Source of the DNA: Nitrosomonadaceae bacterium
Lineage (GTDB): Bacteria; Pseudomonadota; Gammaproteobacteria; Burkholderiales; Usitatibacteraceae
Assembly (NCBI GenBank): GCA_021300055.1
Contig: JAJTHU010000157.1
Span: forward strand, 1 to 26,155
DNA: 26,155 bases
Reading direction: 5' to 3'
The notes under the pieces are model-generated. The model saw only the letters and a program-made list of their open reading frames with translations, searched no databases and was not told the DNA's origin. The position numbers and the translations under genes are program-made. Positions 15,942 to 24,387 of this stretch are shown here, in pieces (the stretch's first letter is position 1; each line of letters starts with the position of its first letter).

Positions 15942-17150
15942 CTAGGAAACCTTGGCGAGTTCTGCGCTGCGCTTGATATGGCGCATTGCCTCATTCGGTT
16001 TGCCAACTTGCTCCATCAACCGAGCGAGCGTCATATGTGCATCGAGGCTAGGGGACAGCGCTACGCTCGCCTCAAGGTAACTTTGCGCCTTACCCCACAG
16101 GCTTTGTCGCATGCAGAGTTTGCCCAGCGCAGCCAACAACGACGCGTCGCGAGGCTGCGTCGCGAGCCAACGCTCCGCACACTCGATCTGGCGCAAGGTC
16201 GATTCAGTGCGAGCTTCTGCATACCGCAGCACGAGGCTGGGCTCCCACGCATCGCGACCACGCTTCTCGATCGCCTCTTCGAGCACCGCCGCCGCATCAT
16301 CGCCCAGACCAAGCTGAATCAAGCGCTCGGCAAACGCATCGACTAAGGGCGGGTGATAACGCACCGCACTTTCCAAACGCTTCCATGCGTCGAGCAACGC
16401 ATCGCGCTGCGCGGGTCGCGCACGCATCAACTCCACTTCGGCATTCAGGCGGATATCCTCCGCTGCCTGCGCGGGCATCAGCCCGGTACGTTTGAGCGGC
16501 CCCAAGGTCAGCAAAACGTCTGCCCATGCACGCGCGGCGATCTCTGCTTCCACCTTCATCTTTAGTACCCCAATATTGGTGGGGTCATTTGCGGCGAGAG
16601 TCTGCAAAATCGGCAAGGCCTCGCTGGCGCGCCCTTCGGCGAGCAGCATGTATGCCTTCGATGCGTCGCGCATGGCAGCCGAGCGAGGCGTATCGATCCT
16701 TTCGAGGTACGGTAACGCAGCGGGCAAATTGCCGCCTTCGTGCGCCGCCCACGCGGCAAGCGCTGCGCCCAAGTGGCGAATTTCTTCATCGCCCTCTGGG
16801 GCAGTCATGGCGCGTTTAGCAAGTTTTTCGGCGTCATCAAAGCGGCCACCGAAGAGTGCGCGGAGGCCATCGTGCAGGTCCGAAACGACCCGCGCCCGCG
16901 CGCGATCGCGCTGCTGCTGTCGCAACTGTTGCGGTAGCTGCCAAGCGCGCGACGCCAAGCGCACCGCGAAATAGCCACACACCGCCAGCACCACCAGCAG
17001 CGTGCAAAACAGCATGATCGACAGTTCTATTCGCCACGGCGGGATCACGAAGACTGCGAAGCCACGACCGTAGTGCCCAGCAAGTGCCAAAGCGACTGCA
17101 ACCGCAGCCAAGCCGAGAATCCAAAGCACCACCCGAATCGAGCGCGTCAT
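15942..17150 (-). CDS. hemY: HemY-type heme-biosynthesis-associated TPR membrane protein
   Basis: A 402-residue inner-membrane protein of the gammaproteobacterial/betaproteobacterial HemY family; it is not the protoporphyrinogen oxidase that bears the same name in Bacillus. Two membrane segments occupy about residues 7-27 and 43-65. A charged, Gln/Arg-rich helix follows at 70-88, then TPR-like helical repeats to the end (for example DAEKLAKRAM, SYLEASVALSPSLDAHMTLARL). The exact molecular role is unresolved; a part in coupling heme-pathway enzymes has been proposed for the family. The ATG at 17150 lies 10 bp after the hemX stop, and the gene runs into the GNAT gene after five bases. Confidence 0.9.
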   Translation of the reverse strand: MTRSIRVVLWILGLAAVAVALALAGHYGRGFAVFVIPPWRIELSIMLFCTLLVVLAVCGYFAVRLASRAWQLPQQLRQQQRDRARARVVSDLHDGLRALFGGRFDDAEKLAKRAMTAPEGDEEIRHLGAALAAWAAHEGGNLPAALPYLERIDTPRSAAMRDASKAYMLLAEGRASEALPILQTLAANDPTNIGVLKMKVEAEIAARAWADVLLTLGPLKRTGLMPAQAAEDIRLNAEVELMRARPAQRDALLDAWKRLESAVRYHPPLVDAFAERLIQLGLGDDAAAVLEEAIEKRGRDAWEPSLVLRYAEARTESTLRQIECAERWLATQPRDASLLAALGKLCMRQSLWGKAQSYLEASVALSPSLDAHMTLARLMEQVGKPNEAMRHIKRSAELAKVS

Positions 17151-17160
17151 CGGTTACTCA

Positions 17161-18234
17161 CTAGCGAATCGGCCGCTCACGCGCCGCACGCGCGGCACGC
17201 ACCGCATTGAGGCTACCGGTGATGTCTGGCGTTGCGATCGACACGGGGTTCTCCGCGAGTTGCTTGAGTGCTGCGGTAACGTTCTGATTCACGCGCGCCT
17301 TCGGGTCGAAATACTTGGCGATGAGCTCCCGCGCGTGCCGCAGTTCTTCCTTGAAGTTGGCCTCGTCTCGTGCGAGCAACGAGGTGCGCGCCGCGAGCAA
17401 ACGCAGCTTGAGGTTCTCGCGAACAAACGCGGCTTGCTGGGGCGAGATTAGCCCAGCTTCGTTCGCGCCGAGATCGCGGATGCGCACGAGGTCGTGCATC
17501 TCGCGCAGAAAATCACGCCACGCGCTGACGTACCAAGGCGGATTGTCCGGCGACTTGCTCCGACCGTCTTCACGGCCAGCATCAACTTCGACAATGCTCG
17601 CCGGCACGACGAGCGGCAGGGTCGCTGCGAGGGTAATCAAGTTTTCGAGCTTGACCGCCACACCCAAGGTGTCGACGGAAGGCGTCGCCTTTAGGCGCTC
17701 GAGATCTGCGGCAACCGCACGACGCAACCCCGTGGATTGCAGTTTGTCCGCACGCGCGAGACGTTGATCCGCATTTTGAAGCGCAGTGATTGCAGCGCGG
17801 ACATTGCCTGCAAGCGTGAGCTCACGACTGGCAATGGTTAAAGTCTGCTCAACCTCGGCGAGCAGCCAATCTTCAGGCGCGCGTGCGAGGTCGCGCGTCA
17901 TTTCTTCTAGCGAAGATCGCTGACTCTGGAACTCGCCAAGTTTGGCTTCAAGCAGTGCGACGCGGTTTTGCGCGTCACGCAAATCGCGTTGCAACGCTTC
18001 GTTGCGCGCGCCCACATCGCGCTGATATTTATCGAGCTCAGCAATCTTTGCACCAAGCGTCTGCGTGAGTTCGCGCTGATCGGCGCGCATTTCAAACCAC
18101 AGCGCGATGGAAAACAGCAGCGCCAGTGCGCCCACTGCGAGCCCCGCCCAGCCAAGTACAGGCACTACAGTCGCGGTGCGACCGCCGCGCGCGTCGCCGG
18201 CAGGGGCCGCTGCTGAAAAGTCAGGATCACTCAT
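17161..18234 (-). CDS. hemX: HemX family protein
   Basis: A 357-residue protein, often labelled uroporphyrinogen-III C-methyltransferase, but without the SAM-binding motifs of that enzyme. It has a cytoplasmic N-terminus of about 22 residues, one membrane segment at about 25-46 (VLGWAGLAVGALALLFSIAL), and then a coiled coil at about 50-115. A helical domain containing WLLAEVEQTLTIASRELTLAGN follows, which is typical of HemX. The short Pro/Trp segment PDNPPWYVSAWRDFL lies near residue 230. It sits between hemD and hemY, the usual order. The ATG at 18234 lies about 29 bp after the hemD stop. Confidence 0.9.
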   Translation of the reverse strand: MSDPDFSAAAPAGDARGGRTATVVPVLGWAGLAVGALALLFSIALWFEMRADQRELTQTLGAKIAELDKYQRDVGARNEALQRDLRDAQNRVALLEAKLGEFQSQRSSLEEMTRDLARAPEDWLLAEVEQTLTIASRELTLAGNVRAAITALQNADQRLARADKLQSTGLRRAVAADLERLKATPSVDTLGVAVKLENLITLAATLPLVVPASIVEVDAGREDGRSKSPDNPPWYVSAWRDFLREMHDLVRIRDLGANEAGLISPQQAAFVRENLKLRLLAARTSLLARDEANFKEELRHARELIAKYFDPKARVNQNVTAALKQLAENPVSIATPDITGSLNAVRAARAARERPIR

Positions 18235-18263
18235 AGATGAGTATTCAACCCTAGCGCACCGTA

Positions 18264-19073
18264 CTAAGCAACCGGCGACAGCATACTCGCTACGAGCTTG
18301 TTGTCAGCGAGAGACACCAGCTGCGTCCGCTGCGCCCCTAGCTGCAGCGCCGTCGCCGCGATTCGGGGGTGCGGCACCAGCGCGAGCCGCACGGTCGCGA
18401 GGGGTTGCGCCGATAGGGGCATCGCTCGGACAAAGCTTTCGATCGTTTCTACGCTGCCAAACAACACTGCTGCGCCTTCGGTCACTGCGTCACGCACTGC
18501 GGCGACCTTGCCCTCGCTAAGCACCGTCGGGCGACGCTTATAGCAGACGAGCTCAGTTACCACGGCGCCGCGCGCGCGCAAGGTATCGGCGAGTAGACGC
18601 CGCCCGCCCGCCTCACTCTGCCCCCGCACAATCAGAATGGCTTGGCCTTCGACGGTCGCAAGTCTTGCATCGGCCAGTAGCGCTTCGCTGTCCTCGCCCG
18701 CTTCGGGCGCGTGGACGTCAACAATCCCCTTTTCAGCAAGCCGCCTTGTCGTGGCCGTGCCAACTGCCAACACGGAACCTAGCGATGTGCGATCAAGGTC
18801 GGCAAGGGCGGGCAAGCCGTGCTCCACCGCTGCGGCGCTGATAAAAATACTCGCCGCAAACGACCGCTCGGTCGTAGGTGTTATGGCAATCGTTGGTAAG
18901 GCAGCGATTTCAAGCATTGGCGCCACCAGCACGCGCGCCCCCGCTTCGCGCAGCACCTGCACCGTTTTGTCGGCAGCTGGTTGCGGGCGCGTGACCACCA
19001 CAAACCAATCGCGCAACGGCAAGGTCGGGGCAGCATTAGCACCCGCTGGTCTGCCACGCTCCACTTCGTTCAT
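18264..19073 (-). CDS. hemD: Uroporphyrinogen-III synthase
   Basis: HemD closes and rearranges hydroxymethylbilane to uroporphyrinogen III (EC 4.2.1.75) in the cytosol. The 269-residue protein shows the expected two-lobed pattern at low conservation: VVVTRPQPAADKTVQVLREAG at the N-terminus (given in part), SAAAVEHGL, AVGTATTRRLAEKG, ILIVRGQSEAGGRRLLADTL (the central hinge), VTELVCYKR and LFGSVETIESFVRA. The frame is open to 19163 and would overlap hemC. The ATG at 19073, 19 bp after the hemC stop, gives the normal family N-terminus. The ribosome binding site is weak. Assignment is strengthened by its place between hemC and hemX. Confidence 0.93.
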   Translation of the reverse strand: MNEVERGRPAGANAAPTLPLRDWFVVVTRPQPAADKTVQVLREAGARVLVAPMLEIAALPTIAITPTTERSFAASIFISAAAVEHGLPALADLDRTSLGSVLAVGTATTRRLAEKGIVDVHAPEAGEDSEALLADARLATVEGQAILIVRGQSEAGGRRLLADTLRARGAVVTELVCYKRRPTVLSEGKVAAVRDAVTEGAAVLFGSVETIESFVRAMPLSAQPLATVRLALVPHPRIAATALQLGAQRTQLVSLADNKLVASMLSPVA

Positions 19074-19092
19074 GCGCTGCTCGATCCGGGCG

Positions 19093-20061
19093 CTATCGTG
19101 AAGGCGGTGCGAGTACGCGACCAGCCTTCGCGAGCAGCCCTTCCAGAATCTGCGCGCCGCCATCGACGAGTAGCTTCTCTGCGAGCGCTGTTCCTAGCGC
19201 CTCCGCCTCAGTCAAATCGCCCTCGACCGCGGCGGCAATACGCCGTGCGCCATCAGGCGTCGCGACGAATCCGCGAATGGCGAGCCGGTCACCATCAACC
19301 CTGGCATGTGCGCCGAGCGGCACATCGCAGCTAGCGGAGAGTCGGCGTCCAAACGCGCGCTCTGCATCTACTGCGGCGCCAATTGGCCGTGATGCAAAGC
19401 CCTCGATGAGCGGGCGAACCTGTGCCTCTTGGGCGCTGGCGTACTCCAAGCCCAACGCACCTTGCGCGACGGCAGGGATGAAGCGCTGCGGATCGAGCGG
19501 TGCGCGAATGCGCGCGCCAAAGCCGAGGCGACGCAGTCCGGCACAAGCAAGAATGATGGCGTCGAACTCACCTTCATCAAGTTTGCGCAGTCGCGTGTTG
19601 ACGTTGCCGCGCAGCGGTGCAATCTTTAGGCTAGGGTGGAAGTGCCGGATTTGGCTCTCGCGGCGTAAGCTCGACGTACCGACAATCGCACCGGCTGGAA
19701 GCTCATCCAAGCTGGCGTAGCGGTTCGACACAAAGGCATCGTGGACATCTTCGCGTGCGCCCACCGTGAGCAGCGAAAACCCAGGGGGCATGACCATCGG
19801 CACATCCTTCATCGAGTGCACGGCGAGTTCCGCGCGCCCCTCTTCGATGGCCACCTCAAGCTCTTTGATGAACAAGCCCTTACCGCCAATTTGCGCGAGC
19901 GGCTTATCGAGGATCTGATCACCGCGCGTGGTCATACCAACGATCGATACCGCCAAGCCCGGGTGCATGCGGCGTAATTCTGCGGCCACCCATTCACTTT
20001 GCGCCATGGCAAGCGGACTTTCACGAGAAGCGATGCGGATTTGGCTGAGAGTGGAGGCCAT
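19093..20061 (-). CDS. hemC: Porphobilinogen deaminase (hydroxymethylbilane synthase)
   Basis: HemC condenses four porphobilinogens into hydroxymethylbilane (EC 2.5.1.61). The 322-residue protein has IASRESPLAMAQ at 10-21, GGKGLFIKELE at 59-69, HSMKDVP at 82-88 with catalytic Asp86, GTSSLRRESQ at 128-137, and the dipyrromethane cofactor Cys245 in LSASCDVPLGAH. The common motif has Gly-Gly before this Cys; here it is Ala-Ser, a mild change. The open frame extends to 20193, but the ATG at 20061 matches the family start. No strong ribosome binding site is visible. It is the first gene of the hem operon and diverges from the large oxidoreductase gene across 313 bp. Confidence 0.96.
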   Translation of the reverse strand: MASTLSQIRIASRESPLAMAQSEWVAAELRRMHPGLAVSIVGMTTRGDQILDKPLAQIGGKGLFIKELEVAIEEGRAELAVHSMKDVPMVMPPGFSLLTVGAREDVHDAFVSNRYASLDELPAGAIVGTSSLRRESQIRHFHPSLKIAPLRGNVNTRLRKLDEGEFDAIILACAGLRRLGFGARIRAPLDPQRFIPAVAQGALGLEYASAQEAQVRPLIEGFASRPIGAAVDAERAFGRRLSASCDVPLGAHARVDGDRLAIRGFVATPDGARRIAAAVEGDLTEAEALGTALAEKLLVDGGAQILEGLLAKAGRVLAPPSR

Positions 20062-20198
20062 GCGGTTTGAGGAAATGATGGGGGCTGGCACCGCTCGCTG
20101 CAACTCAGGCGCTATATCGCGTCGCTTTCTCGAAGATATCCGACGCTTTGGGGCACCGAGCGCGCACCGTTTACAAAAGTACGCATGTTGCACTGCGG

Positions 20199-20223
20199 TA
20201 GAATGAATTTGATAAGCATTCTA
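20199..20223. promoter_or_regulatory. 25-bp operator-like palindrome
   Basis: TAGAATG at 20199-20205 and CATTCTA at 20217-20223 are perfect 7-bp inverted arms around an AT-rich 11-base centre. The spacing places the arm centres on nearly the same helix face (18 bp apart), as in many dimeric repressor sites. It lies 138 bp upstream of hemC and 152 bp upstream of the oxidoreductase gene. It could serve a regulator of either or both. The regulator is not identifiable; the match to a Fur box is poor. Confidence 0.35.
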
Positions 20224-20256
20224 GCTGTCTACCAACCGATTATCGTTTCAGCTGTT

Positions 20257-20307
20257 TGGGGCTGCGACTCGCTTCTGACCTGCCAGCCCCATATTGCGCG
20301 GTCGCAG
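20257..20307 (+). promoter_or_regulatory. Two mutually exclusive stem-loops in the oxidoreductase leader
   Basis: TGGGGCTG at 20257-20264 can pair with CAGCCCCA at 20284-20291 (eight pairs). CTGCGAC at 20262-20268 can pair with GTCGCAG at 20301-20307 (seven pairs). Both use CTG at 20262-20264, so only one hairpin can form at a time. Such geometry is usual for leader attenuators, but no U-run or peptide is seen here, and it could be chance. Confidence 0.3.
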
Positions 20308-20374
20308 TGCGTGACTAAACCGCTCGCACAACATCTAGCGACGCCAACCCCTCGCATTTCCGCCCTTTTGGCAT

Positions 20375-23300
20375 ATGGCCTCGAATCCAACCTTCATCAC
20401 TCCCGCAGCCGACCGCCGCAAGTCACCCACTGCCTCTAACGACGGCGTCGTTGAGGAACCACACACGCCTCGTCTGCGTGAAATCCCCTATAACTACACT
20501 TCGTTCTCTGACCGCGAGATCGTCATCCGCCTGCTTGGTGCGGACGCTTGGGAGACGTTGAACCAGCTCCGTGACCTCCGTCGCACCGGCCGCAGCGCGC
20601 GCATGCTCTACGAGGTGCTTGGCGACATATGGGTGGTCGAGCGTAACCCCTACCTGCAGGATGACTTGCTCGACAATCCCAAACGCCGCGCCATGCTCAT
20701 CGAGGCGATGCGTCATCGTTTGCATGAAATTGAAAAGCGGCGCCTGCGTGACCAGCTTGATAGCGCGGACGCAATCGCCCCGGAGGCCGACCTCAAGTCG
20801 AACAAAGTCATCATGTTGCTCGAACGCGCGCACGTAGCGGTCGATCGCTTCGAAGAAGAGTTTCGCGAGACATGGGACCTGCGTAAGAAAGTCGAACGAC
20901 GTCTGGCCAAAGTTACGCGCCGCGACAACATCGCTTTCGATGGCTTGGCTCGCGTTTCTCATGTAACAGACGCGACCGACTGGCGCGTCGAGTATCCGTT
21001 TGTCGTGGTTTACCCCGACACCGAGGAAGAAGTTGCGCCATTGGTGCGCGCACTCATTGAGCTAAAACTCACCATCATCCCGCGCGGTGGTGGCACTGGA
21101 TACACCGGCGGCGCGATTCCACTCACCAAACGTTCTGCCGTCATCAACACCGAAAAGCTCGACGCGCTAGGCGCGGTCGAACGGATTGCACTCCCAGGCG
21201 TGACCGAACCCGTCGCCACGATTCGCTGTGAAGCCGGTGTCGTCACCAAGCGCGCGATGGAAGCGGCAGAGCGAGCGGGTTTGGTGTGGGCTTGCGACCC
21301 CACATCTGCTGACGCCTCGTGCATCGGCGGCAACATCGCCATGAATGCAGGCGGCAAGAAAGCCGTGTTGTGGGGCACCGCGCTCGACAATCTCGCGTCA
21401 TGGCGCATGGTGACGCCGGAGGGCCTATGGATGGAGGTCACCCGACTCGACCACAACCTCGGCAAGATTCACGATGTTGACGTGGCGCGGTTTCGCGTCG
21501 TCACGTTCGACGAATCCGGCAAAAACATCGCCAACGAAAAAGTGCTGGCCATTCCAGGCCCGGCATTTCGCAAAACGGGCCTCGGCAAAGACGTCACCGA
21601 TAAGTTCCTTGCGGGCTTGCCCGGTGTGCAAAAAGAAGGTTGCGACGGCATCATCACCTCAGGCCGTTTTATCTTGCATCGCATGCCCAAACACATTCGC
21701 ACGGTGTGCTTGGAGTTTTTCGGTCAAGCCAAAGAGGCCGTGCCGTCGATTGTCGAAATCAAGGATTACCTCGACCGCCACCCACACGCCATTCTCGCGG
21801 GGCTCGAACACCTCGATGAACGCTATTTGAAGGCCGTGGGCTACGCGACCAAATCGCGTCGTAACCAGCGCCCGAAGATGGTGTTGATTGGCGATATTGT
21901 TTCCGACGACGAAAACGCGGTAATGGAGGCCGCCAGCCAAGTGGTGCGACTCGCCAACGCGCGCAGTGGTGAAGGATTTATCGCTGTCAACGCCGATACA
22001 CGCAAGAAGTTTTGGCTAGATCGCGCGCGCACGGCGGCGATTGCCAAACACACCAACGCATTCAAGATCAATGAAGACGTCGTTATTCCGCTAGATCGCC
22101 TCGGCGATTACTCTGAGGGCATTGAACGTATCAACATCGAGCTGTCGCTCAAGAACAAATTGCGGCTGGTGGATCGGCTGGGTACGTTCTTTAGCGGTCG
22201 TTTGCCACTCGACTTAGAAGATGAAAACATTGACGTTGCGGAGCTAGTCGGCTCGCGCGCCGACGAGGCGCTCGCACTGTTGGCGGAAGCACGCGGTCGT
22301 TGGCAGTTCTATCTCGACAACCTCGACGCGCCACTCGCTAAGCTTCCCATCAAGCTGAGCGGGCAGAGCGAAGCGTCTGGCGATCTATCTGTCGCCAACA
22401 TCACCAGCATTTTCCAAGCACTGCAAAACCATACGGTGCGCGCGTCATGGAAGGCCGAAATCAAGGCACCTCTCGCTGAGATCTTCGGTGGCCGCTTGTT
22501 TGTCCCGGTACTCAAGCGTGTAGATGCTCTACATAAAGAAGTGCTGCACTCCCGCGTATTCGTCGCGCTGCATATGCACGCAGGCGACGGCAACGTCCAC
22601 ACGAATATCCCCGTGAATTCGGACGACTACGGCATGTTGCAAGAAGCCAACCAAGCGGTGGCGCGGATCATGGCGTTTGCACGTCACCTCAATGGTGTCA
22701 TTTCCGGCGAGCATGGCATCGGCATTACCAAACTCGAGTACCTCACCGACGACGAAGTCAAGCCGTTCCTCGATTACAAGGCGAGCGTTGACCCTCAAGG
22801 GCGCTTCAATGCCGGTAAGCTCATGCCCGGCGGTGATCTCAACCGTGCGTACACGCCGTCGTTTGGTCTGCTCGGCGCCGAATCGCTGATCCTCGAACAG
22901 TCCGATATCGGCGCGATCTCCGATTCGATCAAAGATTGCTTGCGCTGCGGGAAGAGCAAGCCGGTGTGCGCCACCCATGTACCACGCGCCAATTTGCTCT
23001 ACAGCCCGCGCAACAAAATTTTGGCAACCTCGCTCCTGATCGAGGCATTTTTGTACGAAGAGCAAACGCGCCGCGGCATTTCGCTGCGCCACTTCGATGA
23101 GTTCTCTGACGTAGCCGACCACTGCACGGTCTGCCACAAGTGCGAAAACCCTTGCCCGGTCGATATCGACTTCGGCGATGTGTCGATGGCGATGCGGAAC
23201 CTGTTGCGCAAAGAAGGTAAGCGCAAATTCAACCCCGGCACCGCCGCCTCGATGTTCTATCTCAACGCGACAGATCCGGCGACGATCAAGCTCACCAAGA

Positions 23301-24346
23301 CGCTGATGATTGATTGGGGATACAAGGCGCAGCGCTTGGCGCACAACATCGCCAAGAAGTTCATGCTGCCCCAATCACAGACCAAGCGCCCGCCAGCGAC
23401 TGTCGGTAAGCCAACGGTTAAGGCGCAAGTCATTCACTTCATCAACAAGCCGATGCCCGGCGGCTTACCAAAGAAAACCGCGCGCGCGCTGCTCGACATC
23501 GAAGACAACAAGGTCGTGCCCGTTATTCGCGATGCCGCACGCACGACGGTGGACTCTGAGGCAGTGTTTTATTTCCCCGGCTGCGGCAGTGAACGTTTAT
23601 TCGGCCAAGTAGGGCTGGCAACTCAAGCTATGCTGTACCACGTCGGCGTGCAAACGGTGCTGCCGCCCGGATATCTGTGCTGCGGTTATCCGCAAACAGC
23701 ATCTGGCAACGCTGACAAGGGCCAAGAAATCATCACGGACAACCGGGTGTTGTTCCATCGTGTTGCGAATACGTTGAACTACCTCGACATCAAGACGGTG
23801 GTTGTTTCGTGCGGCACCTGTATGGATCAACTGCAGAAATACGAATTCGAAAAGATCTTCCCCGGCTGCCGCTTGCTCGATATTCATGAGTTTTTGTTGG
23901 AGAAGGGCGTGAAGCTCGACGGTGTAACGGGTGTGCGCTACATGTATCACGACCCTTGCCACACGCCAATGAAGACCTATCAACCGATGAAAGTCGTGAC
24001 ACAGTTGATGGGTGACAATAGGGTTGATGAGAACACCCGCTGCTGCGGCGAATCAGGAACACTCGCTGTGACCCGACCCGACATTTCGACCCAAGTACGC
24101 TTCCGCAAGGAAGAAGAAATGAAAAAGGGGGCGGACAAGTTGCGCGCGGATGGCTTCACAGGAGCTGTAAAGGTGCTGACGTCTTGCCCATCCTGTTTAC
24201 AAGGCTTGTCTCGGTATAACAATGACAGTGGCACGCGGGCGGACTATATTGTTGTCGAGATCGCCAAGCACGTGCTTGGTGCCAACTGGATGCGCGACTA
24301 TGTTGACCGCGCCAACAACGGCGGAATCGAACGGGTCCTCCTCTAA
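20375..24346 (+). CDS. DUF3683-type FAD-linked oxidoreductase with Fe-S and CCG domains
   Basis: A 1323-residue multi-domain dehydrogenase, probably oxidising a 2-hydroxy acid such as D-lactate at the inner face of the membrane; the substrate is not proven. The N-terminal 200 residues resemble DUF3683. An FAD-binding domain follows, with PRGGGTGYTGGAIP near 235-248. The FAD-oxidase C-terminal domain has HMHAGDGNVHTNIP near 732-745 and GEHGIG near 778. Two ferredoxin-like motifs come next: C855-x2-C858-x2-S861-x3-C865, where the third cysteine is serine, and the complete C917, C920, C923, C927-P. The rest is a GlpC/LutA-like tandem of CCG motifs: FPGCGSERL, YLCCGYPQ, SCGTC, DPCH, RCCGESG and SCPSC. 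The ATG at 20375 has no good ribosome binding site. It is divergent from hemC. Confidence 0.9.
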   Translation: MASNPTFITPAADRRKSPTASNDGVVEEPHTPRLREIPYNYTSFSDREIVIRLLGADAWETLNQLRDLRRTGRSARMLYEVLGDIWVVERNPYLQDDLLDNPKRRAMLIEAMRHRLHEIEKRRLRDQLDSADAIAPEADLKSNKVIMLLERAHVAVDRFEEEFRETWDLRKKVERRLAKVTRRDNIAFDGLARVSHVTDATDWRVEYPFVVVYPDTEEEVAPLVRALIELKLTIIPRGGGTGYTGGAIPLTKRSAVINTEKLDALGAVERIALPGVTEPVATIRCEAGVVTKRAMEAAERAGLVWACDPTSADASCIGGNIAMNAGGKKAVLWGTALDNLASWRMVTPEGLWMEVTRLDHNLGKIHDVDVARFRVVTFDESGKNIANEKVLAIPGPAFRKTGLGKDVTDKFLAGLPGVQKEGCDGIITSGRFILHRMPKHIRTVCLEFFGQAKEAVPSIVEIKDYLDRHPHAILAGLEHLDERYLKAVGYATKSRRNQRPKMVLIGDIVSDDENAVMEAASQVVRLANARSGEGFIAVNADTRKKFWLDRARTAAIAKHTNAFKINEDVVIPLDRLGDYSEGIERINIELSLKNKLRLVDRLGTFFSGRLPLDLEDENIDVAELVGSRADEALALLAEARGRWQFYLDNLDAPLAKLPIKLSGQSEASGDLSVANITSIFQALQNHTVRASWKAEIKAPLAEIFGGRLFVPVLKRVDALHKEVLHSRVFVALHMHAGDGNVHTNIPVNSDDYGMLQEANQAVARIMAFARHLNGVISGEHGIGITKLEYLTDDEVKPFLDYKASVDPQGRFNAGKLMPGGDLNRAYTPSFGLLGAESLILEQSDIGAISDSIKDCLRCGKSKPVCATHVPRANLLYSPRNKILATSLLIEAFLYEEQTRRGISLRHFDEFSDVADHCTVCHKCENPCPVDIDFGDVSMAMRNLLRKEGKRKFNPGTAASMFYLNATDPATIKLTKTLMIDWGYKAQRLAHNIAKKFMLPQSQTKRPPATVGKPTVKAQVIHFINKPMPGGLPKKTARALLDIEDNKVVPVIRDAARTTVDSEAVFYFPGCGSERLFGQVGLATQAMLYHVGVQTVLPPGYLCCGYPQTASGNADKGQEIITDNRVLFHRVANTLNYLDIKTVVVSCGTCMDQLQKYEFEKIFPGCRLLDIHEFLLEKGVKLDGVTGVRYMYHDPCHTPMKTYQPMKVVTQLMGDNRVDENTRCCGESGTLAVTRPDISTQVRFRKEEEMKKGADKLRADGFTGAVKVLTSCPSCLQGLSRYNNDSGTRADYIVVEIAKHVLGANWMRDYVDRANNGGIERVLL

Positions 24347-24387
24347 TTCAGAAGCCAGTCACGAGTGCACACCAAGCGCATGAGTGG

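Larger units (their letters stand above)
20062..20374. promoter_or_regulatory. Structured divergent intergenic region between hemC and the oxidoreductase gene
   Basis: This 313-bp region holds no protein gene that I can support and should carry promoters for both flanking genes. It contains a 25-bp palindrome at 20199-20223 and two overlapping inverted repeats at 20257-20307, listed separately. A possible plus-strand promoter is TTGCAC (20188-20193) with GATAAG 17 bases later (20211-20216), matching the sigma-70 consensus only moderately and overlapping the palindrome. The sequence before the oxidoreductase ATG has no ribosome binding site. The 130 bp next to hemC shows nothing distinct. Confidence 0.45.

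Noticed and set aside
17161..18234. HemX as a true uroporphyrinogen-III methyltransferase
   Set aside because: The SAM-dependent methyltransferase glycine-rich and substrate motifs are missing; the protein is a one-pass membrane coiled-coil protein.
20062..20193. N-terminal extension of hemC by 44 residues
   Set aside because: Porphobilinogen deaminases start close to the IASRESPLA motif, and the extension lies in the structured intergenic region.
20199..20223. Palindrome as a classical Fur box
   Set aside because: The arms TAGAATG/CATTCTA and the 11-base centre do not follow the GATAAT-type Fur pattern closely enough.
22529..23374. 281-codon open frame antisense to the large oxidoreductase
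   Set aside because: It lies wholly inside a well-supported gene, has no family motifs and no ribosome binding site, and reflects the codon bias of the sense strand.
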